From assembly GCF_021347895.1 (NCBI RefSeq), contig NC_067115.1, positions 10,812,064-10,876,063 of the forward strand: a stretch of 64,000 bases of DNA, written 5' to 3'. The translations under genes and the position numbers were made by a program. The notes beneath the pieces are model-generated. The model was not told the DNA's origin. It searched no databases and worked only from the letters and a program-made list of their open reading frames with translations. This stretch comes from Acanthochromis polyacanthus. Lineage: Eukaryota; Chordata; Actinopteri; Pomacentridae. Position 1 is the stretch's first letter. Each line of letters begins with the position of its first letter. Shown here piece by piece: positions 47,178 to 58,475 of the stretch.

Positions 47178-48018
47178 TGTTATGACCACAGGTATGCATG
47201 CTGTCTGGTTTCTGGGTGGTTTTCTGTTGGGACTTTGTATGGGATAATTGCATGTGTGGGTTCAGCTGTGGCTGTTTCCAGAGTCTCACCAGGAACCCCA
47301 GCTGTGACCCATTCCAACTAACGACTCAGGAGTTGACGACCTGCACTGCAACCTCGTTCTTCCCGCCTCCCGACCGTCATGATTGGGCCACCCTCCAGCT
47401 CCCCTCCTCCTAACCAATCAGACCAGCCATCACCACACCTGCAGAGTGTATATATCTGCCACCATGTTCTTGGTCTGTGTGGCTGGTATTTGTGACTAGT
47501 CTGCACTGGTGCCTCTCAGTGTGTGATCTTTTGCTTGTATTTTGATGAGATTTGGTCTGTAGGTACATGTGGTTGGGTTGGTGGGTACCGCAGATCACTT
47601 CGGTCTGTAGACACTTGTGGTAAGAGCTACAGACACTGTTGGCTTAGTGAAGAAGCCATTCGTTGTTTAGAGTCTTTGTGAACTGTGTAACCAGTGAGTG
47701 TGAGGCACCAGTTTTTTTTAGTTTGTTTTTGCACAATTGTATTAGTTTTTGTTACTGATGGTGGGTGTTGCTGTTGTACTTGTGTTTGGCTAGGGAGTTT
47801 AGTTGTTTTGTTATAGGTTTAGATAAGTTTGGGAAACTCTATTAGCCTTCGTTTTGTTACATTATGTTCTTTGATTTAGCAACACTCACCAGTTTTGTGT
47901 TCATTGTTGTCACTTTTATGTTCCTTTGCCACTAAGCTATAAATCCCTTCACCTAAACCAACAACATTCTGGTTATTTTTGTTACATCCAGCCACCCCCT
48001 AGAGGTTGGATCGTAACA
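47178..48018 (+). mobile_element. Solo LTR, probably gypsy-like
   Basis: The stretch starts TGTTATGACC and ends GGATCGTAACA, so it has TG...CA termini with a short inverted repeat (TGTTATGA against TCGTAACA). It has a promoter layout: GACC-flanked ACCAATCA (CCAAT box) at 47413-47420 and TATA at 47449-47455. A T/G-rich region follows up to the end, as in R-U5. These ends are typical of fish gypsy-type LTRs. There is no internal gag/pol sequence on either side, so it is a solo LTR left by recombination. The flanks CAGTG and TGGTG match only in part, so a target duplication is not shown. Orientation follows the TATA box. Confidence 0.7.
47413..47455 (+). promoter_or_regulatory. CCAAT and TATA boxes of the LTR promoter
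   Basis: ACCAATCA at 47413-47420 is followed 28 bases later by GTATATATC at 47448-47456. The layout is that of a polymerase II promoter at the U3/R border of the LTR. Confidence 0.55.
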
Positions 48019-48984
48019 TGGTGTATAATACATCACAATCCTTAATAAAAACTCCTTTTTTAAAAAAAATGCAAGTGTTCTTAATTTCTGTTGTAATAAT
48101 TTAAATTTAATCTACATTTTTAGTTCACGTTCTAAATTCAAAACCCAAGCAATGCAGTAGATTTTGATCCTCCCCCAGGGTTGCAAGCATTTTCCTTGCT
48201 TGCTTTCTTTCCTCTCTTGACTCGTGTATTTCTCTAGGGCTCAATTTGATGTGGAGATTGGGTTCTGCTGTGTCAGCAAGTCACAAAACTGACATTATCA
48301 AAAAGTCATCATGTCTGTGACACTGCTCTCTTAACACTGACCAGTCACATAAAAATTAACAACCAAAAGCGCTGCACACTTATTGATCAAATCCTCTGTT
48401 CTCAAAAGGCACCATAGCATCACATTCACCTTGGACCACTGCTTTAGAGTGAAATGAAACTGACAAATGTGCTGAAATGCTTGTCCTCTGAAGGCTCTCA
48501 GCTTTTCTGTTTTTTCAGTATTGGTTGAATTGTCATCACTCATTTGACATCAAAGTTAAAACATAGATTCTGCATCGAGGTGAAAGAGTCACATAGTCCC
48601 AACGGCTTCTTTTGAAATAACTGTCAATTAAAACAGCACTTGCTAGTTCAAGATGTGACTGACAGGTTAGACCTTGAAAGTCTTAACCACCCTTTCAGCA
48701 GTGCTGTAATTATAACTCCAGTCTCTTCAAGTAAAATGCATTTTATAACTGCAGTTGTGTGCTATGTAGCCTGGTGGAATTTCTGGCGATTCATAGCTTT
48801 CAAAATATATCGTTTTAACACCTATATTTTCGCAAGAAACAAAGCAGATGCACTAAGTTAATTAGTGAGCTTTAGAGGTACTGGTACTGTATTTTGCCTG
48901 ACCTAAGCTAGCTGTCACCCCTATTTCTGGTCTTTATATATAGGTTAAGATAATTTCATAGAAATCACACAGAAATTACTTTCA
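48019..48984. other. Noncoding stretch, no gene seen
   Basis: AT-rich unique sequence; AATAAA near 48043 lies just outside the LTR. No gene was seen. Confidence 0.45.
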
Positions 48985-49835
48985 TTTCAATTTAATTCAG
49001 TTCAGTTCAATTCTGTTTTACTTAGAATATACAAAGCCACTTCACAACGTGTCACCTCAAAACAGTACATAGCAAGGTGACGGTTTTCTTGGGATTCCCT
49101 TTGAGCTAGCAGTTCACAAAAACTATAGAGTGACATTCAGTGGTGGTATATATTGAGAGAGGAAGAGGAGAATCGAGAATACGTGATTAGTGCATCTGGG
49201 GAAGTCGTTCACCAGTTTAGGCTTACAGCAATACAACTAAGGGATGGCTCAGGTTCATTTGAGCAAGGCCCAGCTTAAGCAAAGAGGAAAGTTTCAGCTC
49301 TAATCCTAAAGAGAGCTTACCAAACCCATGCAGAGAGCTGGTTCCACAATAGAGCCTCATAGCTGAAGGCTCTTTCTTCCATTCTGCTTCTGGCAACTCC
49401 AGAATGAAGGACTCTGATAGGTTGATATGGTGCAACAGGGTCTTTAAGATAAGATGGAGCTTGGTCGTTAAGAGTTTTATATGTAAGGAGGAAGACTTTA
49501 AATTCTGTTCTGGATTTTACACCTAGGCAATATAGAGAAGCTAATATGGTACAAATGTGCTCTCTCTTGCTGATTTCTGTCAGAACTCTGGCTGCAGCAT
49601 TTTGAATCAGCATCAGAGAGTCATTGGGAAATCTTTGTAATAAAGAGTTAGAACGGTCCAGAGGTTACAGATGTATGGACACCCTGAGACAGGATGTTTC
49701 TTATTTTGACAATATTGCGCAGGTGGAATAAGGCCATCCTTGAGACTTGAGGACAAATCCTGTTCAAAAAACACTTGCAAGGTTCCAGCCAGTAGAACTG
49801 AAGGCCAAAGCGATGCCATGAAGTGTAACTATTTG
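48985..49835 (-). mobile_element. L2-like LINE, C-terminal and 3' part
   Basis: The minus strand encodes the end of an L2-type reverse-transcriptase polyprotein, which copies the element's RNA into genomic DNA. A 98-codon frame at 49317-49613 reads IQNAAARVLTEISKREH, ILASLYCLGVKSRTEFKVFL, LTYKTLNDQAPSYLK and FSYEALLWNQLSAWVW, the standard C-terminal run of fish L2-like elements. Further upstream sequence, to about 49835, belongs to the same element but is frame-broken (HLRNI and LSQ pieces). The 3' untranslated region runs down to a TTCAATTT/TTCAGTTCAG tail near 48985-49030, which becomes the AATTGAA-type tail on the coding strand. The polymerase catalytic domain is missing, so the copy is dead. 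Confidence 0.88.
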
Positions 49836-49931
49836 GATAAATAGTGTGTTTGGGAGGAATACAATCACATTAGTGTTAGCGTTAGTCTGAATTTAGCAGA
49901 AGAAAATTACGTCATCAAATATTGTATATCA

Positions 49932-50060
49932 AGCCCTGCGACAGACTGGCGACCTGTCCAGGGTGTCCCCTGCCTTCGCCCGAGTCAGCTGGGATAGGCT
50001 CCAGCACCCCCCGCGACCCTAGAGAGGATAAAGCGGTGTATAGAGAATGGATGGATGGAT
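49932..50060 (+). mobile_element. 5'-truncated GGAT-tailed retroposon with target duplication
   Basis: The 3' end of the family also seen at 28909-29160: CCCTGCGACAGACTGGCGAC, CTGTCCAGGGTGTCCCC, CAGCTGGGATAGGCTCCAGC, then AGAATGGATGGATGGAT. It is flanked by perfect direct repeats of ATATTGTATATCA (49919-49931 and 50059-50071), 11 to 13 bp depending on where the tail ends. A variable-length duplication, 5' truncation and a short tandem tail are the marks of target-primed reverse transcription. No coding capacity. Confidence 0.9.
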
Positions 50061-50071
50061 ATTGTATATCA

Positions 50072-50714
50072 TAAATTGCTCAACTACTTGTTGCTTCTGC
50101 TAATTAAAAAAGAAAAAAATAACACATATTTTTCAGTTCTAACTGTTTATAGAGCATCAGTCTTATTACCTGTGGTCATTTTGGACCCTTGAAATAAATA
50201 TAGCTACTTTGACTGCCTTAATGTTGTGAAAAAATTTCCCATTGCTTTCATGTTTCCTTAGGTTGGTTGGGATGGAGGCACTGTGTCTATTTATTTATCT
50301 GTTTATAGTGATGTTGAGTGGGACAGTTGAGCTACATTTCAAATACATTTCAAAATAAATTCAACTGTCCAGCATGACAATCATGTGATTACCATACATC
50401 AGTGGTTGTTAGAATGGATGTACACATAGCCTGAGGGATAGATGGTGGGAGGTACGGAGTTGACGAAGGATGAGAAAACCCCGTGTGAGCAAACCATGAG
50501 CTGTAATCATTCAGCAGGAACGCTGGGGTTCTCTTCCATTATTCATTCCCCTCCCTCCCCTCATCCACTTCTCTGTCTCTCTGTCATCACACATTGCTAT
50601 CTTCCTGTATAGCTCTCTGTCATCGGTGTGTTAGTGAGAACACAAGAAATAAGGAAGTGTGTGCGACTGCAAGACAGTTTCTCAGTTAACTTTTGATTAA
50701 GTCAAAAGTCTTGC
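50072..50714. other. Noncoding stretch, no gene seen
   Basis: Unique sequence with a pyrimidine-rich run at 50535-50590. No repeat or gene was recognised. Confidence 0.45.
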
Positions 50715-50770
<56 letters not shown>

Positions 50771-50788
50771 GTCTATCTATCTGTCTAT
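50715..50788. repeat. ATCT microsatellite
   Basis: About fifteen (ATCT) units, with GTCT variants toward the right end. Confidence 0.97.
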
Positions 50789-50860
50789 CTATCCGTCTGT
50801 CTATCCGTCTGTCTATCCGTCTGTCTATCCGTCTGTCTATCCGTCTGTCTATCCGTCTGT
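50789..50860. repeat. Six perfect copies of a 12-mer
   Basis: CTATCCGTCTGT is repeated six times without error, directly after the ATCT tract from which it evidently evolved. The repeat translates as a Leu-Ser-Val-Cys-type run in one frame, which is not a gene. Confidence 0.97.
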
Positions 50861-53525
50861 CTATTTATGTCTGTCCTCAGTCTACTTGATTGCTTTCCTG
50901 CTGTTAAGAGTGGGCTGTTGGCATTGTACAGCACACCCACAGTGGGTGAGGACTGGCTTTTTGATGTTTACTGTAGGCCAAATGAAGTGCAGCAAATGTA
51001 CATGTAAAAGAATTAGCAAACCAAATTATTGACAGGACCAAAAAAATTCTCGAACAGAGTCAACAAGCCTCTCAGTGTTTGTTTACTGCTGCTCATCCTT
51101 AGACCAACGAAAATATCCTCGCGCACATGTGCTGTCCCGCATGCCTTTTTTTACGCAGTGAATAAAGCCCACACATGCTGATGCATTTCCCTGCCAAACC
51201 CCTGTGTGGTCAAGCTCTTCATGCATTAAATGGCCCGCATTAGAATTTCAAACCTAATGCAGGTGACTCATACAACAAAACTGTCGAGAACTGGCGAAGC
51301 AACACATGATCCTCTAGCTGAAATCCCCCAAACGAGGTGGTGAAAGCTAAATGTAATTAACATGTGGGTTAGCATGACCTGAATTACTCTGAATAAAACA
51401 TCAGCACAAGTTCAACATTAAATGTGTGCTTAGACCATTGTGTCAATATCTCCAGACCTACCACAGGGCTTGAGGAACTCATTCCCTACTGCATGACCTC
51501 ATGGTAATTCCCAAAGGTGGTTGGAAGCTCATGGATTTAGTTTTTCCCGCTCTCTTCACCGCTCTCTTCACCGCTCTGTGCTGTTGTGCGAAGACCTTCA
51601 CGGAGACCTCTGAGATCTAGAATTACAGGCACATGAGCACAAAGAGAGCTTGGGTCAGAAGAGACAGCCCCTGATGCTCACAGGAGGATGGTGTGGTGGA
51701 TTAAAGGCCAGTAAAACCAATGCAGGGGCTTCTTAGTAATAGCGGGAATGTAGGAGGTACAGGCTGAGAACGTAGAGATGGACCATGAAAAGAGATACAA
51801 AGATATACTGTGTGCTTTGACAGGATTTGCTCTGGAGGCAGAGGCTAATGATATATTCTGTTGTTCAAATGATTTAGTGCCAGAACATCTCTGCAAACAA
51901 TATAACCTAATTCAGTGTTTTCATTATTTTGGTGTAGAACACTGGCTGAGATATCAGCCTAAAATCTCATGTAGGTGTTCAGCTGGACTGAGATGCGGTG
52001 AAGGCCAATGCACATGAGTCACACCATTTCAATATATCTCAAACCATTTTGTTAGCCTTCTTACACTGTATGGGAGCACTCACAGTCATAATGCTTTTTC
52101 CACTTTCTCCAAAGATTTGGCTCAATGAAAGCACAATTAAATTCTTGGGTAACTTAGTTTTACTGTTTGCAAGGTCAACAGTGTGCGTTCAGTCTTAACT
52201 TTGAGAGAAAGTCCACTGAGTTTATTGGCAGGTCACTACTGAATTGCATATGTGGGGGAAAAATCCTTGTAAGAAACCTTTTGTAACATTAGAAGAGCTA
52301 TGCAAAACCTGAAAACTTGCTTTAAGTAATGTCATTTGAGACAAGTTGGAATTTCAATTCTTTGTGAAGACTACAAATTTAAAAAAGAAGAACAAAATCT
52401 AAGCATGTGCAGTTAGATAGAAGTAAGCTGGTAGACCTTGGTAGGCCATTCACGTTTATGCTTGGGGTTCAAGGATGGATTAGTTATTTCAGCATCACAC
52501 ACTCAATACAAGCGAGCATTGGAAAAAAAGAAGTGCAATAATGACTTTGGTGTGTAAAAGTCTGAAGAATCTTTTACATTTGGTTTTGTAGATCTAACAG
52601 TAAGAGTGAAAGAAACAAATTTTGGTGGACTGCTAAGAGGAAATAAATCAACGTTTATGCAGTCTTCAGGCAGTGGAAGGATATTTAAACTCAAAACCCA
52701 CTGGTTTGCAAAACTAGTGATCGACCTCAATCAGCTGACAATACCAAGAACCTCAGGAGAGAGGTCAGTGGGACCTTTCTCATCTAAGCCGCTGGCAGTC
52801 AAGCAGCACCATGGGTAACTGTCTGACATAGAAGAAGAATGTGTGGATTAATATGATATTTGTGGAGCATACTTTTAACGTAACATAGATAATAAATCCT
52901 AGAAGTCTGGATGTTCATTTGGAAAACTTGGCATCTACAAACCAACTGGGCAAAGTCCATCTGCAGAGGAAGCTTCTGTGATCCAATGAAAAGCTCCAGA
53001 ACAACTATGAAATGTTCTTTGTGGGGAGATTTTGTTTTTGTTGCTGTTTGTAATGCCACAGACAGACTTTCATATTTTTGTTTAAGTAAAACTAAGATGG
53101 AAACAATGCTCGGACAGATTTTAGATTAATGGCCGCCAAGCAAGAAGACGACAACTGTGAATTAGATAGAACAGAAAACTGAAATTGCTTTCTTTGTTCA
53201 TGCATGTAGAGTTTGTCTCCAAAAAATACCTCTGGGCTGATCGGCTCCTGTTAAGAAGACATATTGCAACTATGCCACATCTGAATTGTCAAGTGTACAC
53301 AGACTGACATTTTTCTGTTGTATTTTTATGAATTGCTGCGTCACGGGAAATCAACATTAATCCATGAACAACTTCATAAGCGAGACCCCCGGTGTTATAG
53401 CACACACAAGATCCAGCCTTTTTAAATGTCCTGTGGAGATGATCAGAGAAACATTTGGCAGAATTTATGAGCAAAATATGATTCCCATACCTCCAAAATC
53501 TACACGCTCCACAAATAGAAAAGAC

Positions 53526-53548
53526 AAAAAAAAAAAAAAAAAAAAAAA
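53526..53548. repeat. Poly(A) run
   Basis: Twenty-three consecutive A residues. No retroposon body is recognisable to the left. Confidence 0.95.
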
Positions 53549-54354
53549 GAAATCATAAGCAAAGACCAAAAGAGAGAAAGAAAGCAGCAGGCAGCAATAA
53601 ATGTGAGAATACTCTGACAGCAAGACAAGGTATTACTGTCAACTGTAAGCAGCTAAAATATTAGACTATGAGTGGAGGTGACTTGTATGTCATCTGTGTC
53701 TTACTGGGAAGCAGAGAAATTGGATATCGCTGCCTTTACATCTGAATTGTAAATATAATCCATCTACAACTGGCCTGACTATGAGAAGAATGTTAATATG
53801 GGTGGGACTAATTTGTATGGTCTCTTCTACCTCGTACTTTACACAAATCCACCCTGTCTCTTCCTCCTCCTTCGCCCACATCCTTCTATGTGGTCTAGCC
53901 TCCGAGTCGCCCTAATCTCGATCACCAAATCACTTTTGAAATCCACGTTAACACCACTTCCGTCCCTATTCCTCGGTCCCTGTCCGCCCTGTCTTGCTTG
54001 TGCCCTCCCAGGGTCAAATCTTCCAATGAGGCACAGCGGAGTGCATTATGTGTGCAACCCCTTTAATCACACCCTCCTGGTTTCCATCACAGATCCTGTG
54101 TATCCCCCTTTCCCAGCTCCACCACCACCTACACACTCTAGAGAGGTGCATTAATATATAATTCATTATACATGTCTTTGCTCCAAAGCTGCTATAGATG
54201 CACCGACTTGTGGAGAAGACTGGGTCGTGGGAAGAAGTCTTGGCGGAGGAGATGGCAGGGCACATTTTGCTCATTTAGTTGAAATATGATGCTCCCTGTA
54301 CCGTTAGTCAGTTGAATTCTCATTATCTATTTATGCACTTTCATGCAGCAAGAG

Positions 54355-54400
54355 CATAATAATAATAAAACAATAATACTAATAATAATACAAATAATAC
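54355..54400. repeat. AAT microsatellite
   Basis: Imperfect (AAT)n, interrupted by AAAC and AC units. Confidence 0.9.
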
Positions 54401-54808
54401 AGATGGCAATGTGAGTTAGTAAGTGTCATATCTTGTCTACTGTCTTATTTTTTAGTGGCATTTTTTTACACGTGCCATGCAATTCAAATGTTACAGTCCT
54501 TGAAGCAGAAGAAGAAGGAGATGAAAGAAATAACCAGAACAAGAAGAGAATAATAAAATTCCGACCATATCTGCTGCTCTGGGTTTTCGACTCCGTAAAT
54601 AGCTGATATATGGAGAAAAACAGGAAATAGAGATGAGAGCGATCGGAGGAAGAGATAGGCTGTGTTTGGAAAGAGAGAATTACAGTAGATGCGTACACAC
54701 ACATGCATCCGCACACTTCAGTAATGATTTAGGGCCGTGGCCTGGCATCTCTATGACTTTCAGAGCAGGCAAGAAGCGGAAATGAAAAGATGATAACACA
54801 TAAAATAA

Positions 54809-54899
54809 TACACACGCGCAATAATGCACATAATATATCGAGCGCACACACGCGCATACGCACACACGCACACACCTACACACACACACACACACACAC
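54809..54899. repeat. CA microsatellite
   Basis: Imperfect CACGCG/CACA mixture ending in a (CA)n tract. Confidence 0.92.
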
Positions 54900-57499
54900 T
54901 TGTGTTAAATGTCACTCAGCTCTGGTTATATTGAAGTCTGGTTGTGTCATTTCCACAGCAGACAGCAGTGACTGACAGAGTCTGACTTCCGTTGTGATTT
55001 ACATGACAGCTCAAGACAACCCCCCACTGCATGCACATACACTCAGACATACGCTCACACACACAAGTAAAAATGTAATCTGTAATGATTGATGATTATT
55101 AAATGGAGATATTTGGCTAATATGGTCATCCGTCTGTGATTCGTGGCATGTGATGTTTAATTATCATACATTATCTTAAGATGTGCTTTTTAGCAATAAC
55201 CCTGAACACTGACATGCTGTTATTGCTTTACTTTGCTCTCAGGCTATAATAAAGATTTTGGTCCGACTGGTAGATTACTGCCTGATTTCATGCGCCTTGG
55301 TGTGTATGTGTGTTGTCTGCTCCACTGGTACCAGACTGGAAGGCACAGCAGGTGGGCCAGCAGCATTTCAGGGAGGCATGAACACTGCTAATTACTGTCT
55401 GGATCAGTGGTATTGTTGGTTGGCATCTGTGTTCGCGTGTCACCCTGTTGAGAGGAAACAAAGACAGGAAAAAAAAAAACTGGATGCCGCTCTCTCTCTT
55501 CATTAACGCTGTCGGTGATAGGCAGTTACCAGTTAAGTCAGAAACTCGGAAGTCGGGGTTCCATGTGGGGCTGCCATCGGGCATGAAGGGGATTATGTTT
55601 TTAAATATAACATCATTTCTGTATTACCATTTCATACTGCCACTAGCACGGGATAATTTATAGTTTAGTGTATATAACAAAGAATATCTTGTGTGATTCT
55701 AAGTAATGCTCATTTTTCTAGTGTTAGCACAAAAGGGCACAGTTGATACCTCAGGTGCTGATGTACCGTGAGACAAACAGTTCACCAGAATAGCGTTGGA
55801 AAGCAGTATTTTAATGATATGAAAGTACAGACAAAAGTAATGACAAGTAGGAGTATTAGCACCCACTCAGACTCTTTATATTGGAAATTTGAAGACCTGT
55901 TTGAATAAATGTGAAATCCTTAACAGTTCAAACTCAGAATTTTCTGTTTAAAGGTGCAATAGGCCTTGCCCTTTGCTTCTGCCTGTCTGACCTATTGCAT
56001 GTCCTATTGGGCACCCATAAGGAAATTGTTCAACAAATTACAGAAAACTGGCAAGACTTACTAGGCAGATGATTATAACACCAAACCATCTGAGAAGTAA
56101 AATGAGAAAGCATTTCGGCATCAACACCACAGATGGAAAAAGAAAATCTCACATTGACGGTAAAGTGCAAGTTCTTACAAAAATGTAAGCGGTTAATGCT
56201 ACACCAAAAATAGAAAGTAGAAAACAACTTAGACCCTCTTTAGTGCACCATCAGCTGTATGGATACCGGTGACCAAAAGTTACTCCCAAGCAAAAAATAA
56301 AATCTGAAAATTAAATGCATGTTTAAAAAACATTCATAACTTGTTCACTACCAGGGATCTTCTAGCTGTGAGGCGATTTTTGTACTTTTAATGGTACAAG
56401 TACACTGTCTGTGATGTTAAAATTCTAAATCCTGAAGCTTTGATAAGAAAAAAAAGTAAAATCAGGCCAAAAAGAGCTGCAACAGAAAGGGTTGCAAAAC
56501 GAGTGAGGCAGACAACTTTTAAGCACTTCCAGTAAAAGCTATATCCTGCTTCTGTTTCAAAATCTGAGTCATTGATATAATTTATTTATACACACATATA
56601 CAAAGACAGGATTTGTGTTGCTCCTCTCCTTTCTGCCTATCTGCTTTGGAGAATAGTTGGCTCTTACAAGAAACAAGCCTTATGAGGAGTCATGTCAATC
56701 TCGACATCCTATCTCTGCACATTTATTGGAGAAAAAGTAGAAAGTTGCTGTGATAGGCAGCAGTGGAGAAGGTCAGATGACGAGCACAGGGAGGAGAGAA
56801 GTGAGAGTATAATAGTTAAAAGGAAAAAAGTCGAAGAAGATCAAATGGCAAGAGAGAGAACAACCTCAAATCGTGGCTTTCACTCAGTCTCTCAAGCAGT
56901 GATTCAAACAGGTTGCTTCTGTGAGCGCCCACATTATTTACACTCCAAATGGCTGTATTTGCCATAGAAAGATTGGTGAGGGATTCAGGACTAATGTTAC
57001 TGCAGAGAAAATGTGAGTCACTCTGTGTTGCTGTAAAATATTTTTCTCTTTGAATATTTTAGCGACCTTGTTTTGCATTTAATCAAGCTTTGTAGTTGTA
57101 AGGTAAAGTTGTAATTTATATACTGGCTATTTAATATTACTCCATATTAGTATATTTTATGGTTTTTGGCATGTGATTACACCAGATAATAAATGGACAA
57201 TGTTAGTAATCCATATGTAGAGTTTGTTCTTGACATATTTTTTAAAAAATGTTTTACTTAAAACTGTGTCCCAGTCAGACTCTTTGTCTGTATTCGCTAA
57301 CATAATTTTTGTAATTTTGAATGTGCTCCCCACCACAGCTGATTTGAAATGAAACTACTAAACTGTAAATAATGAGTGAATGTTGAGCTCTAGTTCAAGG
57401 GGTTCAAGAAAGATCGTGCGCTAACCTTTTAGAAATTTTATTTTTTGCGTATTTCCTCCATCTTCACAGCCTCAAAAGAAACTGGACAAATTAACATAA

Positions 57500-58475
57500 T
57501 TAGAAATATATGTATAGATTTAAATTCTCCCTGAAGTTTGGAACCTCCATTGTGATGTTCTGCCAGGGCTTCAGTGCAGCTGCATCCTTCAGTTGCAGAT
57601 TGTTTGGCGGTCTGTATGTTTCACCTTCAGTAAATGAAAATCATGCTCTGACAGGTTGAGGTCGGGTGACTGACTTGACCGTTTGAGGACACTCCATTTC
57701 TTTGCCTTAAGAAGCTCTTGAGTTGCTTTCATGGTATGTTTCAGGTCATTATCCATCTGCACTGTGAAGTGCTGTCGTATCGGTTTTACAGCATTTGACA
57801 CAATGTGAGCAGAAAAGAAAGCCTTGTGAACTTCAGAATATTAATCATAACCGCAGATCTGTCTATTGCCTGCATTGTGTTTAACAGGTGAGATGGTTTG
57901 CTTTGGATCACAAGCCTTTCCTGTCATTCTACTTACCCGCTATTATTCTCATACAAGATAGTCATTTGAGTGAAGATTATTGTTCTAGAGCTGGGCAGAT
58001 TTGCTTGTTTTCTAGCAAAGTCTAATTGGGCCTAGAGTGTTCTTCGCCAAAGGAAGAATTGTGTGATTGTCCACTTCCGTTGGCCTTGATTTACTACATT
58101 TGTGATTTCCCCACTCCTTAAATTTTATATTTCATATTCTATATTAAGAGTTCCCGTAAACAGCTAGTTTTACAACATTTTGAACAAACTCCAGGTCTTT
58201 TATCTTGTTTTAGCTACCCATGAAACTGCTAATCAGTTAATTGTCCGAACATTTTTGAGTTTGTAAAAATGGGGTCACAATGTAAAAAAATAAAATAAAA
58301 GTGTGTTATTCCTGAACTGGTAATACAACATTTTTGTTAAAAGCACACAAATAAAGCTGGAAGTCTGCGTTTCAGTAACATCCTGGTTGCCTAATTTCAA
58401 TTCCACTGTTGTGGTGTTGTGGTGGAAAATTGCAAAAAAGCTGTGTCACTGCCTAAATACTTACTGGACCCCATT
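57500..58475 (-). mobile_element. Degenerate Tc1-like transposon, near full length
   Basis: A third Tc1 lineage. The minus-strand frame at 57589-57801 contains QHFTVQMDNDLKHTMKATQ, with the second catalytic aspartate, and SSQSPDLNLSEHDFH, with the third acidic residue (E of the DDE triad). Further right, the HTH/linker and upstream parts are recognisable as nucleotide blocks (TTTGCTTTGGATCACAAGCC near 57899, AGCAAAGTCTAATTGGGCC near 58014, GTGTTCTTCGCCAA near 58037, AAGCTGGAAGTCTGCGTTTC near 58355). A GCACTGCCTAAATACTTACT-like end is at about 58449-58467. The region between catalytic core and N-terminus has internal deletions. The left inverted repeat was not pinned down. Confidence 0.85.

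Larger units (their letters stand above)
50861..57499. other. Noncoding stretch, mostly unique
   Basis: No gene was recognised. A 2.6-copy 12-mer (CGCTCTCTTCAC) lies at 51548-51578. Microsatellites are at 53526-53548, 54355-54400 and 54809-54899. At 52905-53060 the sequence recalls fish repeat leader sequence, but not clearly. The remainder, including 53700-55600, is complex sequence without known repeats. Confidence 0.45.

Noticed and set aside
47198..47413. 71-codon frame near the LTR start
   Set aside because: It lies in the U3-like part of the LTR and resembles no retroviral or host protein.
50693..51007. 104-codon frame with repeated LSIY/LSVC units
   Set aside because: It is the translation of the ATCT and 12-mer repeats.
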